The notes beneath the pieces were generated by a model, which saw only the letters and a program-made list of their open reading frames with translations, was not told the origin of the DNA and ran no database searches. This document shows, in pieces, positions 54,498 to 63,572 of a stretch of DNA of 64,000 nucleotides; the first letter of the stretch is position 1; the number at the start of each line of letters is the position of its first letter. The stretch lies in assembly GCA_029933125.1 (NCBI GenBank), contig JAOZOU010000001.1, forward strand, positions 62,001 through 126,000. The letters run 5' to 3'. The translations under genes and the position numbers were made by a program. This DNA is from a bacterium (GTDB taxonomy: Bacteria; Arandabacterota; Arandabacteria; Arandabacterales; Arandabacteraceae).

Positions 54498-55673
54498 TTA
54501 GATGAGCCTCAGAAGAAGGCATTTGAGGTAGGTTGTCTCTGGCATGGCAAGAAGCGCAGGATGGTCATGGGGTTGACCACCACGTGCGATAACTGCTATC
54601 TGCCGCCTTACAAGGGAGGCAGCTTGCTGGAGTATCTCGTCAAAAAGAGATTGGGTGACGTGATGGGAGCAAGAGCAAGTAAGTAAGATTCCCCCAGGGT
54701 TAAGCAGCGCCATTGCAAGGCGATTAAGATGTATGTAGCCACGTAGCGCTCCTCTCAGCGATCTTCGTCTTGCAGCCAATGACGGGGGATCAAGGATAAT
54801 CACGTCAAACTTCTCCTCTCGGCGAGCAATTGCAGGCAGCTCGTCGAAAACATCACCAACCTCAAAATTTATCCTCACGTCATTCCTTCTGGCATTCCGA
54901 GTGGCGAGCTCAATTGCACCCCGGGAAATGTCGATCCCGTGAACTTCGCCTGCACCTGCTCTGGCACACATGATTGACCATGTACCCGTGTAGCAGAAAC
55001 AGTCGAGAACCTTCTTGTTCCTAACAAAGGGCAGAATCATGTGACGATTGTCGCGCTGATCGATATAATAACCTGTCTTATTTCCTTTAAGGACATCTAC
55101 CTCCACCTTAATAGAACTCTCTTCTATGATCACGTTTTCATCAATCCTACCGAAGACAATGCTTGTAAATGTATCAAGCCCCTCTGTTATTCGCCCTTTG
55201 GAATCATTGCGCAGGACAATCGCCCTTGGTTCGAGAAGGCGCTTGAGAATATCAACAATTGCTTCCCACCGCCTATCCCAGGCGGCTATCTGTAGTTGAA
55301 CAACCACAACATCCTTATAGATATCGACTATCAGCCCTGGAAGTAAGTCCCCTTCGGCATTTACGAGCCGCCTGGCATCACATCCAAGATGCGACCGCCG
55401 ACCTATCGCTTGAATAAGCCTTTCTTCAAGAAGCTTGGGTGTGAACTCGGACTTTGCTCCCCTGGTAAGCAGTCGGACACATATAACTGTAGCTGGATTT
55501 GCAGCTCCAACGCCAAGCTTACGACCATGTTCATCAATCACCCAGACAAGATCGCCAGGCTCAATACCTTCCTCAAATGAGGCTATCTCGCTTTTGAATA
55601 TCCAGAGGTGACCTGAGCGGATACGCCTGGCTTCACCCTTATGCAGGCGGACCGCACCGCTAACTTTGAACAT
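54498..55673 (-). CDS. rlmI: Class I SAM-dependent rRNA methyltransferase (RlmI-like)
   Basis: About 391 residues. N-terminal PUA-like domain (RRIRSGHLWIFKSEI), EEHUB-like middle and C-terminal Rossmann methyltransferase with VLDCFCYTGTWS and catalytic motif ILDPPSLA. RlmI makes m5C1962 in 23S rRNA; family paralogues such as RlmK-like proteins exist, so the exact target is probable. The start at ATG 55673 (GAGG Shine-Dalgarno) overlaps ntrC by 14 bp. Confidence 0.88.
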   Translation of the reverse strand: MFKVSGAVRLHKGEARRIRSGHLWIFKSEIASFEEGIEPGDLVWVIDEHGRKLGVGAANPATVICVRLLTRGAKSEFTPKLLEERLIQAIGRRSHLGCDARRLVNAEGDLLPGLIVDIYKDVVVVQLQIAAWDRRWEAIVDILKRLLEPRAIVLRNDSKGRITEGLDTFTSIVFGRIDENVIIEESSIKVEVDVLKGNKTGYYIDQRDNRHMILPFVRNKKVLDCFCYTGTWSIMCARAGAGEVHGIDISRGAIELATRNARRNDVRINFEVGDVFDELPAIARREEKFDVIILDPPSLAARRRSLRGALRGYIHLNRLAMALLNPGGILLTCSCSHHVTQSLFDEILQQAASLVRRQIAVIARGGQPHDHPALLAMPETTYLKCLLLRLI

Positions 55674-57045
55674 CTTCGGGGCCTCGGCGTGGCACATCAA
55701 TGCCGAGTTTCTGGATCTTCTTGTAAAGATTGCTACGCTGCATGCCGAGCTTACGAGCAGTCAAGGCTATATTCCATTGATATTGACGCAATTTGGATTC
55801 AAAGAAGCGTCTCTCAGTTGCCAGTCTGAACTCCTCATAGGTTTCAAAATCCGTATCAACAGGCTTAGATGTGAGAATCCCAGCGAGTTGGGGAAGATCG
55901 TTCTCAGTAAGCACATCACCTGACGAGGTGATTACCATTCTTTCAACAATGTTTCTCAATTCCCGAACATTCCCTGGCCACGAATATTCGATGAGTCGCT
56001 TAAGAAGTCCCTTATGAATTGTCTTGGGTTTGACATTGTACATGACACAATAGAGCTTGACAAAATATTCAGCCAAAACAGGGATGTCTTGCTTTCGATC
56101 CCTCAGAGGCGGAATGTGGAGAGGAACAACATTGAGCCTGTAGTAAAGATCCTCCCTGAACTTGCCCTCCTCAATGAGCTTTGTTAAGTCGCGATGGGTC
56201 GCAGCTATGATTCTCACATCAACCGAGATTGTCTGCGTACCGCCAACGCGCTCGAACTCGCCCTCCTCAATTACACGCAAAACCTTTGCCTGTACCGTTG
56301 GACTCATGTCCCCTATCTCGTCGAGAAAAATAGTGCCACCGTCTGCAAGCTCGAACTTACCAAGTTTGCGCGTAGTCGCGCCCGTAAAAGCCCCTTTCTC
56401 ATGTCCCAGAAGCTCACTTTCAATAAGATCATCAGGAATCGCAGCACAGCTGACTTCAACAAACCTTGCCCTTGCTCTATCTGAAGCCTTGTGAATGGCT
56501 CTTGCGATTACCCCTTTCCCAACCCCAGTTTCACCTGTTATGAGAACCCTCGCATGAGTTGGTCCGATTTGCTCGACAGTCTTGAGAATCTCCTTTATTG
56601 CAGGGCTCTCACCTATTATGCGGTAAGGCTTGGTAAGAGTCTCCTCAAGTGAGCATTTCTCATCAAGGAGCTTACGCTTATCCACGGCATTCCTGACCTT
56701 AAAGAGAATGATGCTGCGATCGAGTGGCTTCTCAAGAAAGTCAAGTGCTCCAAGCTTCGTAGCCTCAACCGCTGTGGCAATTGTGGCATGACCCGAAATC
56801 ATGATTACCTGTAACCACGGGTCTACAGCCATCATCTTGCGGAGGACCTCAATGCCATCCATCCCCGGCATCTTTATGTCGAGCAGGACAGCATGAATAG
56901 ATTCTTCTTTCACAATCTTGAGTGCATCCGCACCGGTGGCAGCCTCGAGGACAGTGTAGCCCTCGTATTCGAGTATGGTGCGCAAGGATTTCCTGATATT
57001 GCGATCATCGTCAACGACGAGCACACTACCCTGAGATTTGCTCAA
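55660..57045 (-). CDS. NtrC-family sigma-54-dependent response regulator
   Basis: 461 residues. Receiver (VVDDDRNIRKSL, LLDIKMPGMDG, MISGHA, EKPLDRS), AAA+ with Walker A GETGVGKG, intact GAFTGA loop, Walker B IFLDEIGDM, and a C-terminal Fis HTH (TARKLGMQRSNLYKKI). TTG start with GAGGAGGT. No kinase is adjacent, so its partner lies elsewhere. Unlike the regulator at 46062, all catalytic motifs are intact. Confidence 0.93.
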   Translation of the reverse strand: MSKSQGSVLVVDDDRNIRKSLRTILEYEGYTVLEAATGADALKIVKEESIHAVLLDIKMPGMDGIEVLRKMMAVDPWLQVIMISGHATIATAVEATKLGALDFLEKPLDRSIILFKVRNAVDKRKLLDEKCSLEETLTKPYRIIGESPAIKEILKTVEQIGPTHARVLITGETGVGKGVIARAIHKASDRARARFVEVSCAAIPDDLIESELLGHEKGAFTGATTRKLGKFELADGGTIFLDEIGDMSPTVQAKVLRVIEEGEFERVGGTQTISVDVRIIAATHRDLTKLIEEGKFREDLYYRLNVVPLHIPPLRDRKQDIPVLAEYFVKLYCVMYNVKPKTIHKGLLKRLIEYSWPGNVRELRNIVERMVITSSGDVLTENDLPQLAGILTSKPVDTDFETYEEFRLATERRFFESKLRQYQWNIALTARKLGMQRSNLYKKIQKLGIDVPRRGPEDVQS

Positions 57046-57161
57046 TCTCAGACCTCCTCAATAGTCTTGAGCCTGGCATCGCCAATGGATGACGCTCAGC
57101 CAAGTTTTCACGCTATTCCTACGGATTTAACCACACCTTGAAAGTCAAGGGCAATACCTTT

Positions 57162-57590
57162 TCAGAGAAGGAAATCGTCCATGACGTCCTGCCTTCTTTC
57201 GAACTCAAATTGCTCCTCGGCGGGTGGCTCAGCCGAAGGCTCGACCTTGCTGGCTCTTCGAGGGTGTCTGGACTTCGCCTTGGTAGAAGCGCCTTGAGAG
57301 TCAGCCCGGCGAGGGCTTCCCAAACCACTCTTGCAAACAAGTGACTCAAGATAACTGATAGCCTCGGTGATGACATCAGGTGAAATCGCATATTCAACTT
57401 CCTTGCCTTTGCGCCTACCTCTTATGAGAGAAGCATCGCGCAGCACCTTTAGATGCCTGGAGACCGCAGGCTGAAGACAGCCAAGGCGCTTGACCATAGA
57501 AGAGACGTTCATCGGTCCGTCTGATAGCAACCTGAGTATCTTGAGCCTCGTCGTATCAGCCAGAGCTTGAAAGAGTTGGGGTCCAACCAT
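57162..57590 (-). CDS. ArsR-family transcriptional regulator
   Basis: 142 residues. Winged helix (about 5-90, QLFQALADTTRLKILRLL and CLQPAVSRHLKVLRDASLIRGRRKGKEV). A single Cys in this region means the classical CxC metal site is missing, so it senses something else. A low-complexity, charged tail of about 45 residues follows. Divergent from the MttB-family gene, which it may repress together with itself. Confidence 0.9.
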   Translation of the reverse strand: MVGPQLFQALADTTRLKILRLLSDGPMNVSSMVKRLGCLQPAVSRHLKVLRDASLIRGRRKGKEVEYAISPDVITEAISYLESLVCKSGLGSPRRADSQGASTKAKSRHPRRASKVEPSAEPPAEEQFEFERRQDVMDDFLL

Positions 57591-57603
57591 AGCAACCTCC
57601 TAG

Positions 57604-57647
57604 TTAAGCATTCACCTATCCGAATACTTTTATACGACTTTGCTTAA
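57604..57647. promoter_or_regulatory. Candidate ArsR operator
   Basis: Inverted repeat TTAAGCA (57604-57610) / TGCTTAA (57641-57647) spaced by 30 bp and flanking the -10 of the arsR promoter. Spacing is three turns, so two dimers could bind one face. Not tested; ArsR sites are usually closer together. Confidence 0.4.
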
Positions 57648-57657
57648 GCGATGTCAA
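57629..57657 (-). promoter_or_regulatory. Promoter of the ArsR-family gene
   Basis: TTGACA (57652-57657), 17-nt spacer, TATAAA (57629-57634): near consensus, so strong unless repressed. Confidence 0.75.
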
Positions 57658-57734
57658 TTCCTCAGAGTTACATGCTAAGGTGAAGCAGCCGAGAAGTGAA
57701 GCTGTCAGGTTCTCCCAAGACTCCTCTCGAAACC

Positions 57735-57763
57735 TTGACATCAATCGCTGGGTCAAGTATGAA
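57735..57763 (+). promoter_or_regulatory. Promoter of the MttB-family gene
   Basis: TTGACA (57735-57740), 17-nt spacer, TATGAA (57758-57763). The transcript would begin near 57770, excluding upstream in-frame starts at 57696 and 57759. Confidence 0.6.
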
Positions 57764-57803
57764 AGAGAGAAAGAAGGTTAAGGAACTGAAAGGTAGGTGG
57801 ACA

Positions 57804-59273
57804 ATGAAAAGCCAGAGGCCAAAGCTGAATATTCTTGAAGAGACTACGCTTGAGGAGATAGTCGGCGAAGCCTTAGTCATCCTTGAGCAAGTAGGCATAG
57901 TGATCGAGGATGAGGAGACAATTGACATCCTGAGGCAGATGGGAGCAGAGGTGGGCGAAGGGAATCGTGTGAAATTTAGGCAGAAGATCGTTAGAGATGC
58001 CATAGAGTCCGCACCCAAAGAGCTTACACTCTTTGATCTTGATGGCAAACCCGCATTTGAGTTCGGTGACGGGCAAGTACATTTCAATCCCGGATCTGCA
58101 GCTCTATTTCTCCTCGATGCCTCGACGTCTGAGATGCGTCTTCCCAAGATTGAAGATGTCGTGCGCTTCTCAAAGATTTGCCAAGCTCTTGAGAACATAG
58201 AGGCAACAAGCACAGGCTTGATACCCTCAGATGTCCCCAAGGAAGTCAGCGATAGCCTTCGTCTCTATATTTCCTGTCTTTTCTCAACCAAACCCGTCGT
58301 TACCGGCACTTTCTCCGAGGCAGGCTTTGATGTCATGCGAGACCTTCTCCTGGCAAGAACAGGACAGGAGTCGCTCCGTTCAAAGCCGTGTGCGATCTTT
58401 GATGTTTGTCCATCTTCGCCTCTCAGATGGTCGAAACTGGGTTGCCACGACTTGCGTCAATGTGCACAAAATGCTATTCCAGCTCAGCTCATCGCCATGC
58501 CACTTCCTGGAGCTCTGGCTCCAATGAGCCTGCTTGCCACTGTCGTTCAACATACGGTTGAAACCCTGAGCGGAATTACTATCCATCAGGCATGGACACC
58601 TGGCTCGCCCATAATCTACGGAGGGTCACCTGCCCTCTTTGACATGCGTCACTCGACCTCCCCCATGGGGGCAATTGAAACCCTACTCATTGATGTGGCA
58701 TATGCCGAAGTAGGGAAGCACCTCGGCTTGCCGACACAAGCCTATCTCGGGATGAGTGATGCTAAGGCTCTCGATGCTCAGGCTGGAATTGAATCAGCCA
58801 TGACACTCGTTATGGCAGCAGCGGCTAAGATCGACTTCGTCTCCGGCCCAGGCATGCTTAATTTTGAAAGCTGTCAATCTCTTGAAAAGCTTGTTCTCGA
58901 CAATGAGATCTGCGGCATGGCAAGGCGCTTCAAGGCAGGACTTGAGCCCAGAGGAAAAACTTTCGGAATCGATGCCATCAAGCAAGGGCTTGATGAGGGC
59001 AATTTCCTGACGACCGAGCAAACCCTCAAGCTTTACAAGGAGGAAGCCTACTATCCCTCAGCAATAATCGATCGCAGGGCTCTTAAAACTGAAGGCAAGG
59101 TGAATGACAGGCGTCTTATCGAAGAAGCAGCAAAACTTGTCGAGAAAAGGCTCTCGGAATATGTACGGCCCGAGATAAGCCCATCAGCGCTAAAAGAGAT
59201 GAAGTCAGTTATGGAGAAGGCACTCAAACCCTTCGGCATAGAGGAAGTAGCCTCTAAGTGTCTTGATTTCTGA
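57804..59273 (+). CDS. MttB-superfamily methyltransferase (non-pyrrolysine type)
   Basis: 489 residues from ATG 57804 with Shine-Dalgarno AGGTAGGTGG. Similar to the trimethylamine methyltransferase family, with the core HFNPGSAALFL and EICGMARRF. The frame has no internal TAG, so it lacks pyrrolysine. Non-Pyl members demethylate quaternary amines such as glycine betaine, proline betaine or carnitine and pass the methyl group to a corrinoid protein. No corrinoid protein or activase is in the window, so the substrate is unknown. Next to an ArsR repressor and 5 bp before rlmN. Confidence 0.85.
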   Translation: MKSQRPKLNILEETTLEEIVGEALVILEQVGIVIEDEETIDILRQMGAEVGEGNRVKFRQKIVRDAIESAPKELTLFDLDGKPAFEFGDGQVHFNPGSAALFLLDASTSEMRLPKIEDVVRFSKICQALENIEATSTGLIPSDVPKEVSDSLRLYISCLFSTKPVVTGTFSEAGFDVMRDLLLARTGQESLRSKPCAIFDVCPSSPLRWSKLGCHDLRQCAQNAIPAQLIAMPLPGALAPMSLLATVVQHTVETLSGITIHQAWTPGSPIIYGGSPALFDMRHSTSPMGAIETLLIDVAYAEVGKHLGLPTQAYLGMSDAKALDAQAGIESAMTLVMAAAAKIDFVSGPGMLNFESCQSLEKLVLDNEICGMARRFKAGLEPRGKTFGIDAIKQGLDEGNFLTTEQTLKLYKEEAYYPSAIIDRRALKTEGKVNDRRLIEEAAKLVEKRLSEYVRPEISPSALKEMKSVMEKALKPFGIEEVASKCLDF

Positions 59274-59278
59274 GGATT

Positions 59279-60349
59279 ATGATTGCCATAAACGACCTTG
59301 ATCGTGAAGAAATAACTCGAACTCTTTCCGAACTTGGCGAGCCAAGATACCGTGCAGTCCAGATCTGCGACTGGCTCTATCGAAGAAGGGCTACGTCTTT
59401 TGAAGACATGACCAATCTTCCGCTCGACCTCAGAAGGCACCTCAGCAAGAAGTTTGCAATAAAGCGTGTGAGACTGATCGATGAGATTGTCTCCCCAGAA
59501 GATGGAGCAACAAAGTATCTCCTCCAACTCCACGACAGTCTTCACATCGAAAGTGTTTTGCTGCCTCACCCGAGAGGCGCAACCCTCTGCATATCCTCTC
59601 AGGTAGGATGTGCCTTCGGTTGCAGATTCTGCGCAACTGCAACAATGGGCTTTATCCGCAACCTTTCCCCAGGAGAGATAGTTGATCAGGTAAATTTTGC
59701 AATAGACTATCTTTCCCACGAGACGCCAAAAGAGCGCAGGCAGGTCCTCAAACGCCCATTTTCAAATGTTGTCTTCATGGGGATGGGTGAACCCCTTGCC
59801 AATTTCGAAAATGTTGTCAAAGCCATAAGGATAATCATCGAAGAGGTGGGAATTGGATCCCGCCATATCACTATCTCTACCTGCGCCATACCTGAGAAGA
59901 TTGTGAAGCTAGCTGAGCTGCCTTATGAGATAAAACTTGCCATCTCGCTTAACAATCCACGGGATGAGAAGCGTAAAGAAATCATGCCAGTCGCTGGTAA
60001 GTTCGCACTCAAGGAAGTAATGGCTGCCGCTCGCTACTACTATTCTAAGAAAAAGCGTTTCCTGACCTTTGAATACGTTCTCATAGAGGGAATAAATGAT
60101 AGTCCTCGGGATGCTCAAGAGGTCGCTAGACTCCTCGAGGGCCTGCCTTCAAAAATCAATCTCATAGCCCTAAATCCCTTCCCTGACTGTCCCTACAGGC
60201 GACCCAAAGCGAGCACTATCACGAGATTTGCCTCCCTGCTTGAAGCAAAAGGCAGAAACGTTACCGTGAGAAAGAGTCTGGGAAGTGATATACTTGCTGG
60301 GTGTGGTCAGCTCGGTACACTTGCCAATAAGCTTAGGCATAAGAGTTAG
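59279..60349 (+). CDS. rlmN: 23S rRNA (adenine2503-C2)-methyltransferase RlmN
   Basis: 356 residues. Radical SAM motif CAFGCRFCAT, and the second catalytic Cys in DILAGCGQL near the C-terminus. Methylates A2503 of 23S rRNA and A37 of some tRNAs. It begins 5 bp after the MttB-family stop, so it shares that transcript. Length is normal. Confidence 0.96.
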   Translation: MIAINDLDREEITRTLSELGEPRYRAVQICDWLYRRRATSFEDMTNLPLDLRRHLSKKFAIKRVRLIDEIVSPEDGATKYLLQLHDSLHIESVLLPHPRGATLCISSQVGCAFGCRFCATATMGFIRNLSPGEIVDQVNFAIDYLSHETPKERRQVLKRPFSNVVFMGMGEPLANFENVVKAIRIIIEEVGIGSRHITISTCAIPEKIVKLAELPYEIKLAISLNNPRDEKRKEIMPVAGKFALKEVMAAARYYYSKKKRFLTFEYVLIEGINDSPRDAQEVARLLEGLPSKINLIALNPFPDCPYRRPKASTITRFASLLEAKGRNVTVRKSLGSDILAGCGQLGTLANKLRHKS

Positions 60350-60361
60350 GAGGAATCTAAG

Positions 60362-61957
60362 ATTCGCATTCGTGGCTTCGAAGCTCGTCTTCTCGTCGTC
60401 TTCCTTCTCCTTTCAATCACGCCATCTATCGCCATTGCCTTTCTAAGTATGAAACTTCTCCTTTCGCCTGTTGAGAAGATCAGCAGCCCATCCCTTCGGG
60501 CATCTTTTGAAAATTCAATGGAAATTGCACGCCACCTCGCCGATCGTCTCAACAGGGATGCGATACGAGCCACGAAACATCTGGGGAATAGATTTAGTCA
60601 GGCAAGCAGAGCGAGCGACAGCGTCTCAGACGGCAAATACCTTGAGAAGATTGCACGAGATGAAGGTGTGGATTTCCTTTGTCTCTACGAAAGGGCAGGC
60701 CAGATCTGGCATCTCACCTCTTCCTTCCCGTACCAGTTTGACCGCATTGACTCAACAATAGAGATAGAAGTCAACGAATTTCCTGCAGTACTTGACCTAT
60801 CAGATCGTGATCTCGTTGCCTCCTGCCTCCCGCTCTCACGTGACACTTTGCTTGTTGCAGGGCTTGCACTGGAGCCGGGTCTTACAGCCCGTATGCGCAA
60901 GACGGGCAAGGATCTCAGCCTCTACAGTTCTGCTGGAGAGTGGGTGACTACGATGAGACTCTACATCATGATTCTACTTTCAATGATCGTTGTGGCGGCT
61001 GCTGTATCGGCTACCTTGCTTTCACGAGCCCTGGCGCGCCGCATAAGCTTTCCAATAAAGGAACTTGCAAATGCAACGCAACACTTAGCATCTGGTGACT
61101 TAAATTACAGGGTCAGAGTTCAGGCAAGGGATGAAATTGGACTTCTCATCGAATCCTTCAACAAAATGGCTCAAGAGCTTAAAGCCAACCGTGATCATAT
61201 CATAGCAATGACGAGAAGGCAGGCACAGATGGATCGCGATTTTGATATTGCAAGGGAGGTTCAAAGCAATCTTTTTCCCAAGATCTTACCTCATAAGCAA
61301 TCGTGGCAATTTGCGGCAACCTGTCTGCCAGCAAAAGCCGTCGGAGGGGACTATTACGACATCTTTGAGGTTGAACCCGGTAAGGTTCTCATCGCTCACG
61401 GTGATGTTTCAGGAAAGGGACTGGGCGCATCGCTTGTAATGGCGAGTATCCATGCAGTGATAAGGAGTCTCGCAGCAACGAGCTCCAAAAGCCCAGCAAT
61501 GATTGCAAACGAGATAAATCGTTATCTCATCGAGGCAAGCGGTGACGAGACCTTCGTCACGCTGTTTGTTGGTTTGATCGATTGTAACCAGGGCATGTTG
61601 ACCTATATCAATTGTGGCCATCCACCTGCCATCTTACAGAGGAAGCATGGAAAAATCGAAAGACTCGCTGCTGAGGGAACAGTGCTCGGTGTTCTTCCCG
61701 ACTACGACGTTCCCGAATCCACCTGCTCCCTCGATAGGGGAGATGGGCTTCTCATAGTTAGCGATGGCATCACTGAGGCTCTTAATCTAGAAGATGAGAT
61801 GTTTGAAGATGAGAGACTTCTTGATACTATAAGAGAAAAAGGGCAGGCATCAGCTCAGGAGATGATAGAGGCAATCCTCAAAGCTGTTGAACGCTTTACT
61901 GCAGGTCGCGAGCAGGCAGATGATATATCCATAATTGCGATCAGACACAAGATGTGA
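60362..61957 (+). CDS. Membrane sensor with RsbU/SpoIIE-type PP2C phosphatase, probable AUU start
   Basis: About 531 residues from ATT 60362. The Shine-Dalgarno AGGAGGA (60348-60354) is 7 nt upstream. The frame to the first ATG (60449) has no ATG, GTG or TTG but encodes a typical membrane segment (RLLVVFLLLSITPSIAIAFL), aligned with the N-terminus of the next gene. Order: membrane helix, periplasmic sensor (about 35-190), second helix, HAMP (about 215-265), PP2C (about 285-525) with VGGDYYD, HGDVSGKG and SDGITE. A gene starting at 60449 would lose its first membrane helix and has no Shine-Dalgarno. It should dephosphorylate an anti-sigma factor antagonist, though none is nearby. Confidence 0.85.
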   Translation: MRIRGFEARLLVVFLLLSITPSIAIAFLSMKLLLSPVEKISSPSLRASFENSMEIARHLADRLNRDAIRATKHLGNRFSQASRASDSVSDGKYLEKIARDEGVDFLCLYERAGQIWHLTSSFPYQFDRIDSTIEIEVNEFPAVLDLSDRDLVASCLPLSRDTLLVAGLALEPGLTARMRKTGKDLSLYSSAGEWVTTMRLYIMILLSMIVVAAAVSATLLSRALARRISFPIKELANATQHLASGDLNYRVRVQARDEIGLLIESFNKMAQELKANRDHIIAMTRRQAQMDRDFDIAREVQSNLFPKILPHKQSWQFAATCLPAKAVGGDYYDIFEVEPGKVLIAHGDVSGKGLGASLVMASIHAVIRSLAATSSKSPAMIANEINRYLIEASGDETFVTLFVGLIDCNQGMLTYINCGHPPAILQRKHGKIERLAAEGTVLGVLPDYDVPESTCSLDRGDGLLIVSDGITEALNLEDEMFEDERLLDTIREKGQASAQEMIEAILKAVERFTAGREQADDISIIAIRHKM

Positions 61958-62027
61958 GCCAGGAAGCCTGCTTTGCAGATGATCTCGCTCACAACCAGCA
62001 CGACTTTGGAAAAGCGATGAGTTCGTG

Positions 62028-63572
62028 ATGAAGAAACGGGGAAGGTTTGAGCGACGTTTGCTAGCTGTCATGCTTATCCTTTCAACTGCTCCAATCGTAT
62101 TCATGGCTCTTTTTGGGGCTGGCTATGTGGCTCACTCCCTTGAGCGTGTTGGTAGTCCTGTGCTTAAGCAATCTGCGCGTACATCCTTAGAGCTAGCACG
62201 AGCCCTTAAGCATCATCTTGAAGCCAGTTCAGCTGCTGCAACATCCCATCTCGGTGAAAGCTATCGCCTTGAAGGACATCTCTCCCATAAGAGCCTCGAA
62301 GCTATGATGAAGCAAGTTTGCAAGAGGCATGCGATGGACTTCGCAGCGCTCTACGTTCGCAGTGATTCGGTTTGGGCACTCGCACTTTTCCATCCAGAGC
62401 ATTGCGACCGCCTTGACGCTGTTCTGCCTGAGAGCACTCTTACTCCAGAGAGTAAGGCAACCAGGTATGATTTCTCAGATCCTGATGTTGTTGCTTCCGC
62501 AATTGCCGTGAGCACAGATTCAATCCTTGTCACCGGTTTCATGCTTAAGCCAGGAACAGTTGAGATGATGCGTCGTACAGGAGAGGACCTCAGTCGCTAC
62601 AGCTCACTTCCCCTCTATGTGCGTTCTCAAGGTCTCTTCCTTTCTGTCGTAATAACCCTCATAGTGGTGGCAATGGTGACGACCTCATTCTTGCTTTCCA
62701 GAATCATATCCCGCCGAATAAGTCAGCCAATCGAGGAGCTCGCCTCAGCTACGGAGCGCGTGGCAAAGGGTGAACTTGACTTCAAGGTGGACGTTGATGC
62801 AAAAGACGAAATCGCTAGCCTTGTCGAGGCGTTCAACAGGATGACTGCCGATCTCAAGCGCTACAAGGAGGATCTTGTAAAAGCTGAAAGATTAGCAGCA
62901 TGGCGAGATGTTGCCAGAAGAGTTGCTCACGAGATAAAGAATCCTCTAACACCTCTTCAGACAACAATCTACCGACTGAGGGAGCGCTTCCGGAAAAGCC
63001 AAAATACTGAAGTCATAGCCATGCTCGATACCATGGCACGCAAAGTTGAAGATCTAATTGCTATGGCTAATCGCTTCAGTGAATTTGCCAAAATGCCAGA
63101 ACCCAATCCCAAGCCAATCGATCTTAATGAGCTGGTCTTGAATGTCATTACCCTATTTGAATCCTCGGTTGAAAGGATATCCATCAAGAAGCACCTTGAA
63201 GAGAATCTACCTCAAATACACGCTGATCCAACTCAGGTGCGGCGCCTTGTTGAAAACCTTGTCAAGAATGCAATTGAAGCCATGCCCAAAGGTGGTACCC
63301 TAAGCGTTAGAACATTCCGCCTGGCAGATAGAATTGGACCCTTCATTCGGCTTGAGATCTCGGATACCGGTCAAGGAATTCCCGAGGAGATGAAGCAAAA
63401 AATCTTTGATCCCTATTTCACAACAAAGCCAACTGGTAGTGGACTTGGCCTGGCTCTTGTACATAGAATAGTCAAAGATCACGGGGGCAAGATCGATTTC
63501 GAAACAAGTCCTTCGGGAACAACCTTTAGAATTGATTTGCCAGTTGCAAAACCCGCGGAGGAGAAGGCTTGA
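62028..63572 (+). CDS. NtrY-like membrane histidine kinase
   Basis: About 514 residues (GTG 62025 is an alternative). Membrane helix (about 10-32), periplasmic sensor, second helix (about 205-227), HAMP (SRRISQPIEELASATERV), then HisKA with VAHEIKNPLTPLQ and HATPase_c (NLVKNAIEAM, DTGQGIP, GSGLGLALVH). The sensor half is clearly homologous to the phosphatase just upstream (TGFMLKPGTVEMMRRTGEDL against AGLALEPGLTARMRKTGKDL). It is followed with a 4-bp overlap by its regulator. Confidence 0.93.
   Translation: MKKRGRFERRLLAVMLILSTAPIVFMALFGAGYVAHSLERVGSPVLKQSARTSLELARALKHHLEASSAAATSHLGESYRLEGHLSHKSLEAMMKQVCKRHAMDFAALYVRSDSVWALALFHPEHCDRLDAVLPESTLTPESKATRYDFSDPDVVASAIAVSTDSILVTGFMLKPGTVEMMRRTGEDLSRYSSLPLYVRSQGLFLSVVITLIVVAMVTTSFLLSRIISRRISQPIEELASATERVAKGELDFKVDVDAKDEIASLVEAFNRMTADLKRYKEDLVKAERLAAWRDVARRVAHEIKNPLTPLQTTIYRLRERFRKSQNTEVIAMLDTMARKVEDLIAMANRFSEFAKMPEPNPKPIDLNELVLNVITLFESSVERISIKKHLEENLPQIHADPTQVRRLVENLVKNAIEAMPKGGTLSVRTFRLADRIGPFIRLEISDTGQGIPEEMKQKIFDPYFTTKPTGSGLGLALVHRIVKDHGGKIDFETSPSGTTFRIDLPVAKPAEEKA

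Noticed and set aside
54390-54686. 98-codon plus-strand frame
   Set aside because: Two thirds of it is antisense to rlmI and the rest covers palindromes; no Shine-Dalgarno.
57804-59273. Pyrrolysine-containing trimethylamine methyltransferase
   Set aside because: The frame is continuous without any in-frame TAG, so it belongs to the non-pyrrolysine branch.
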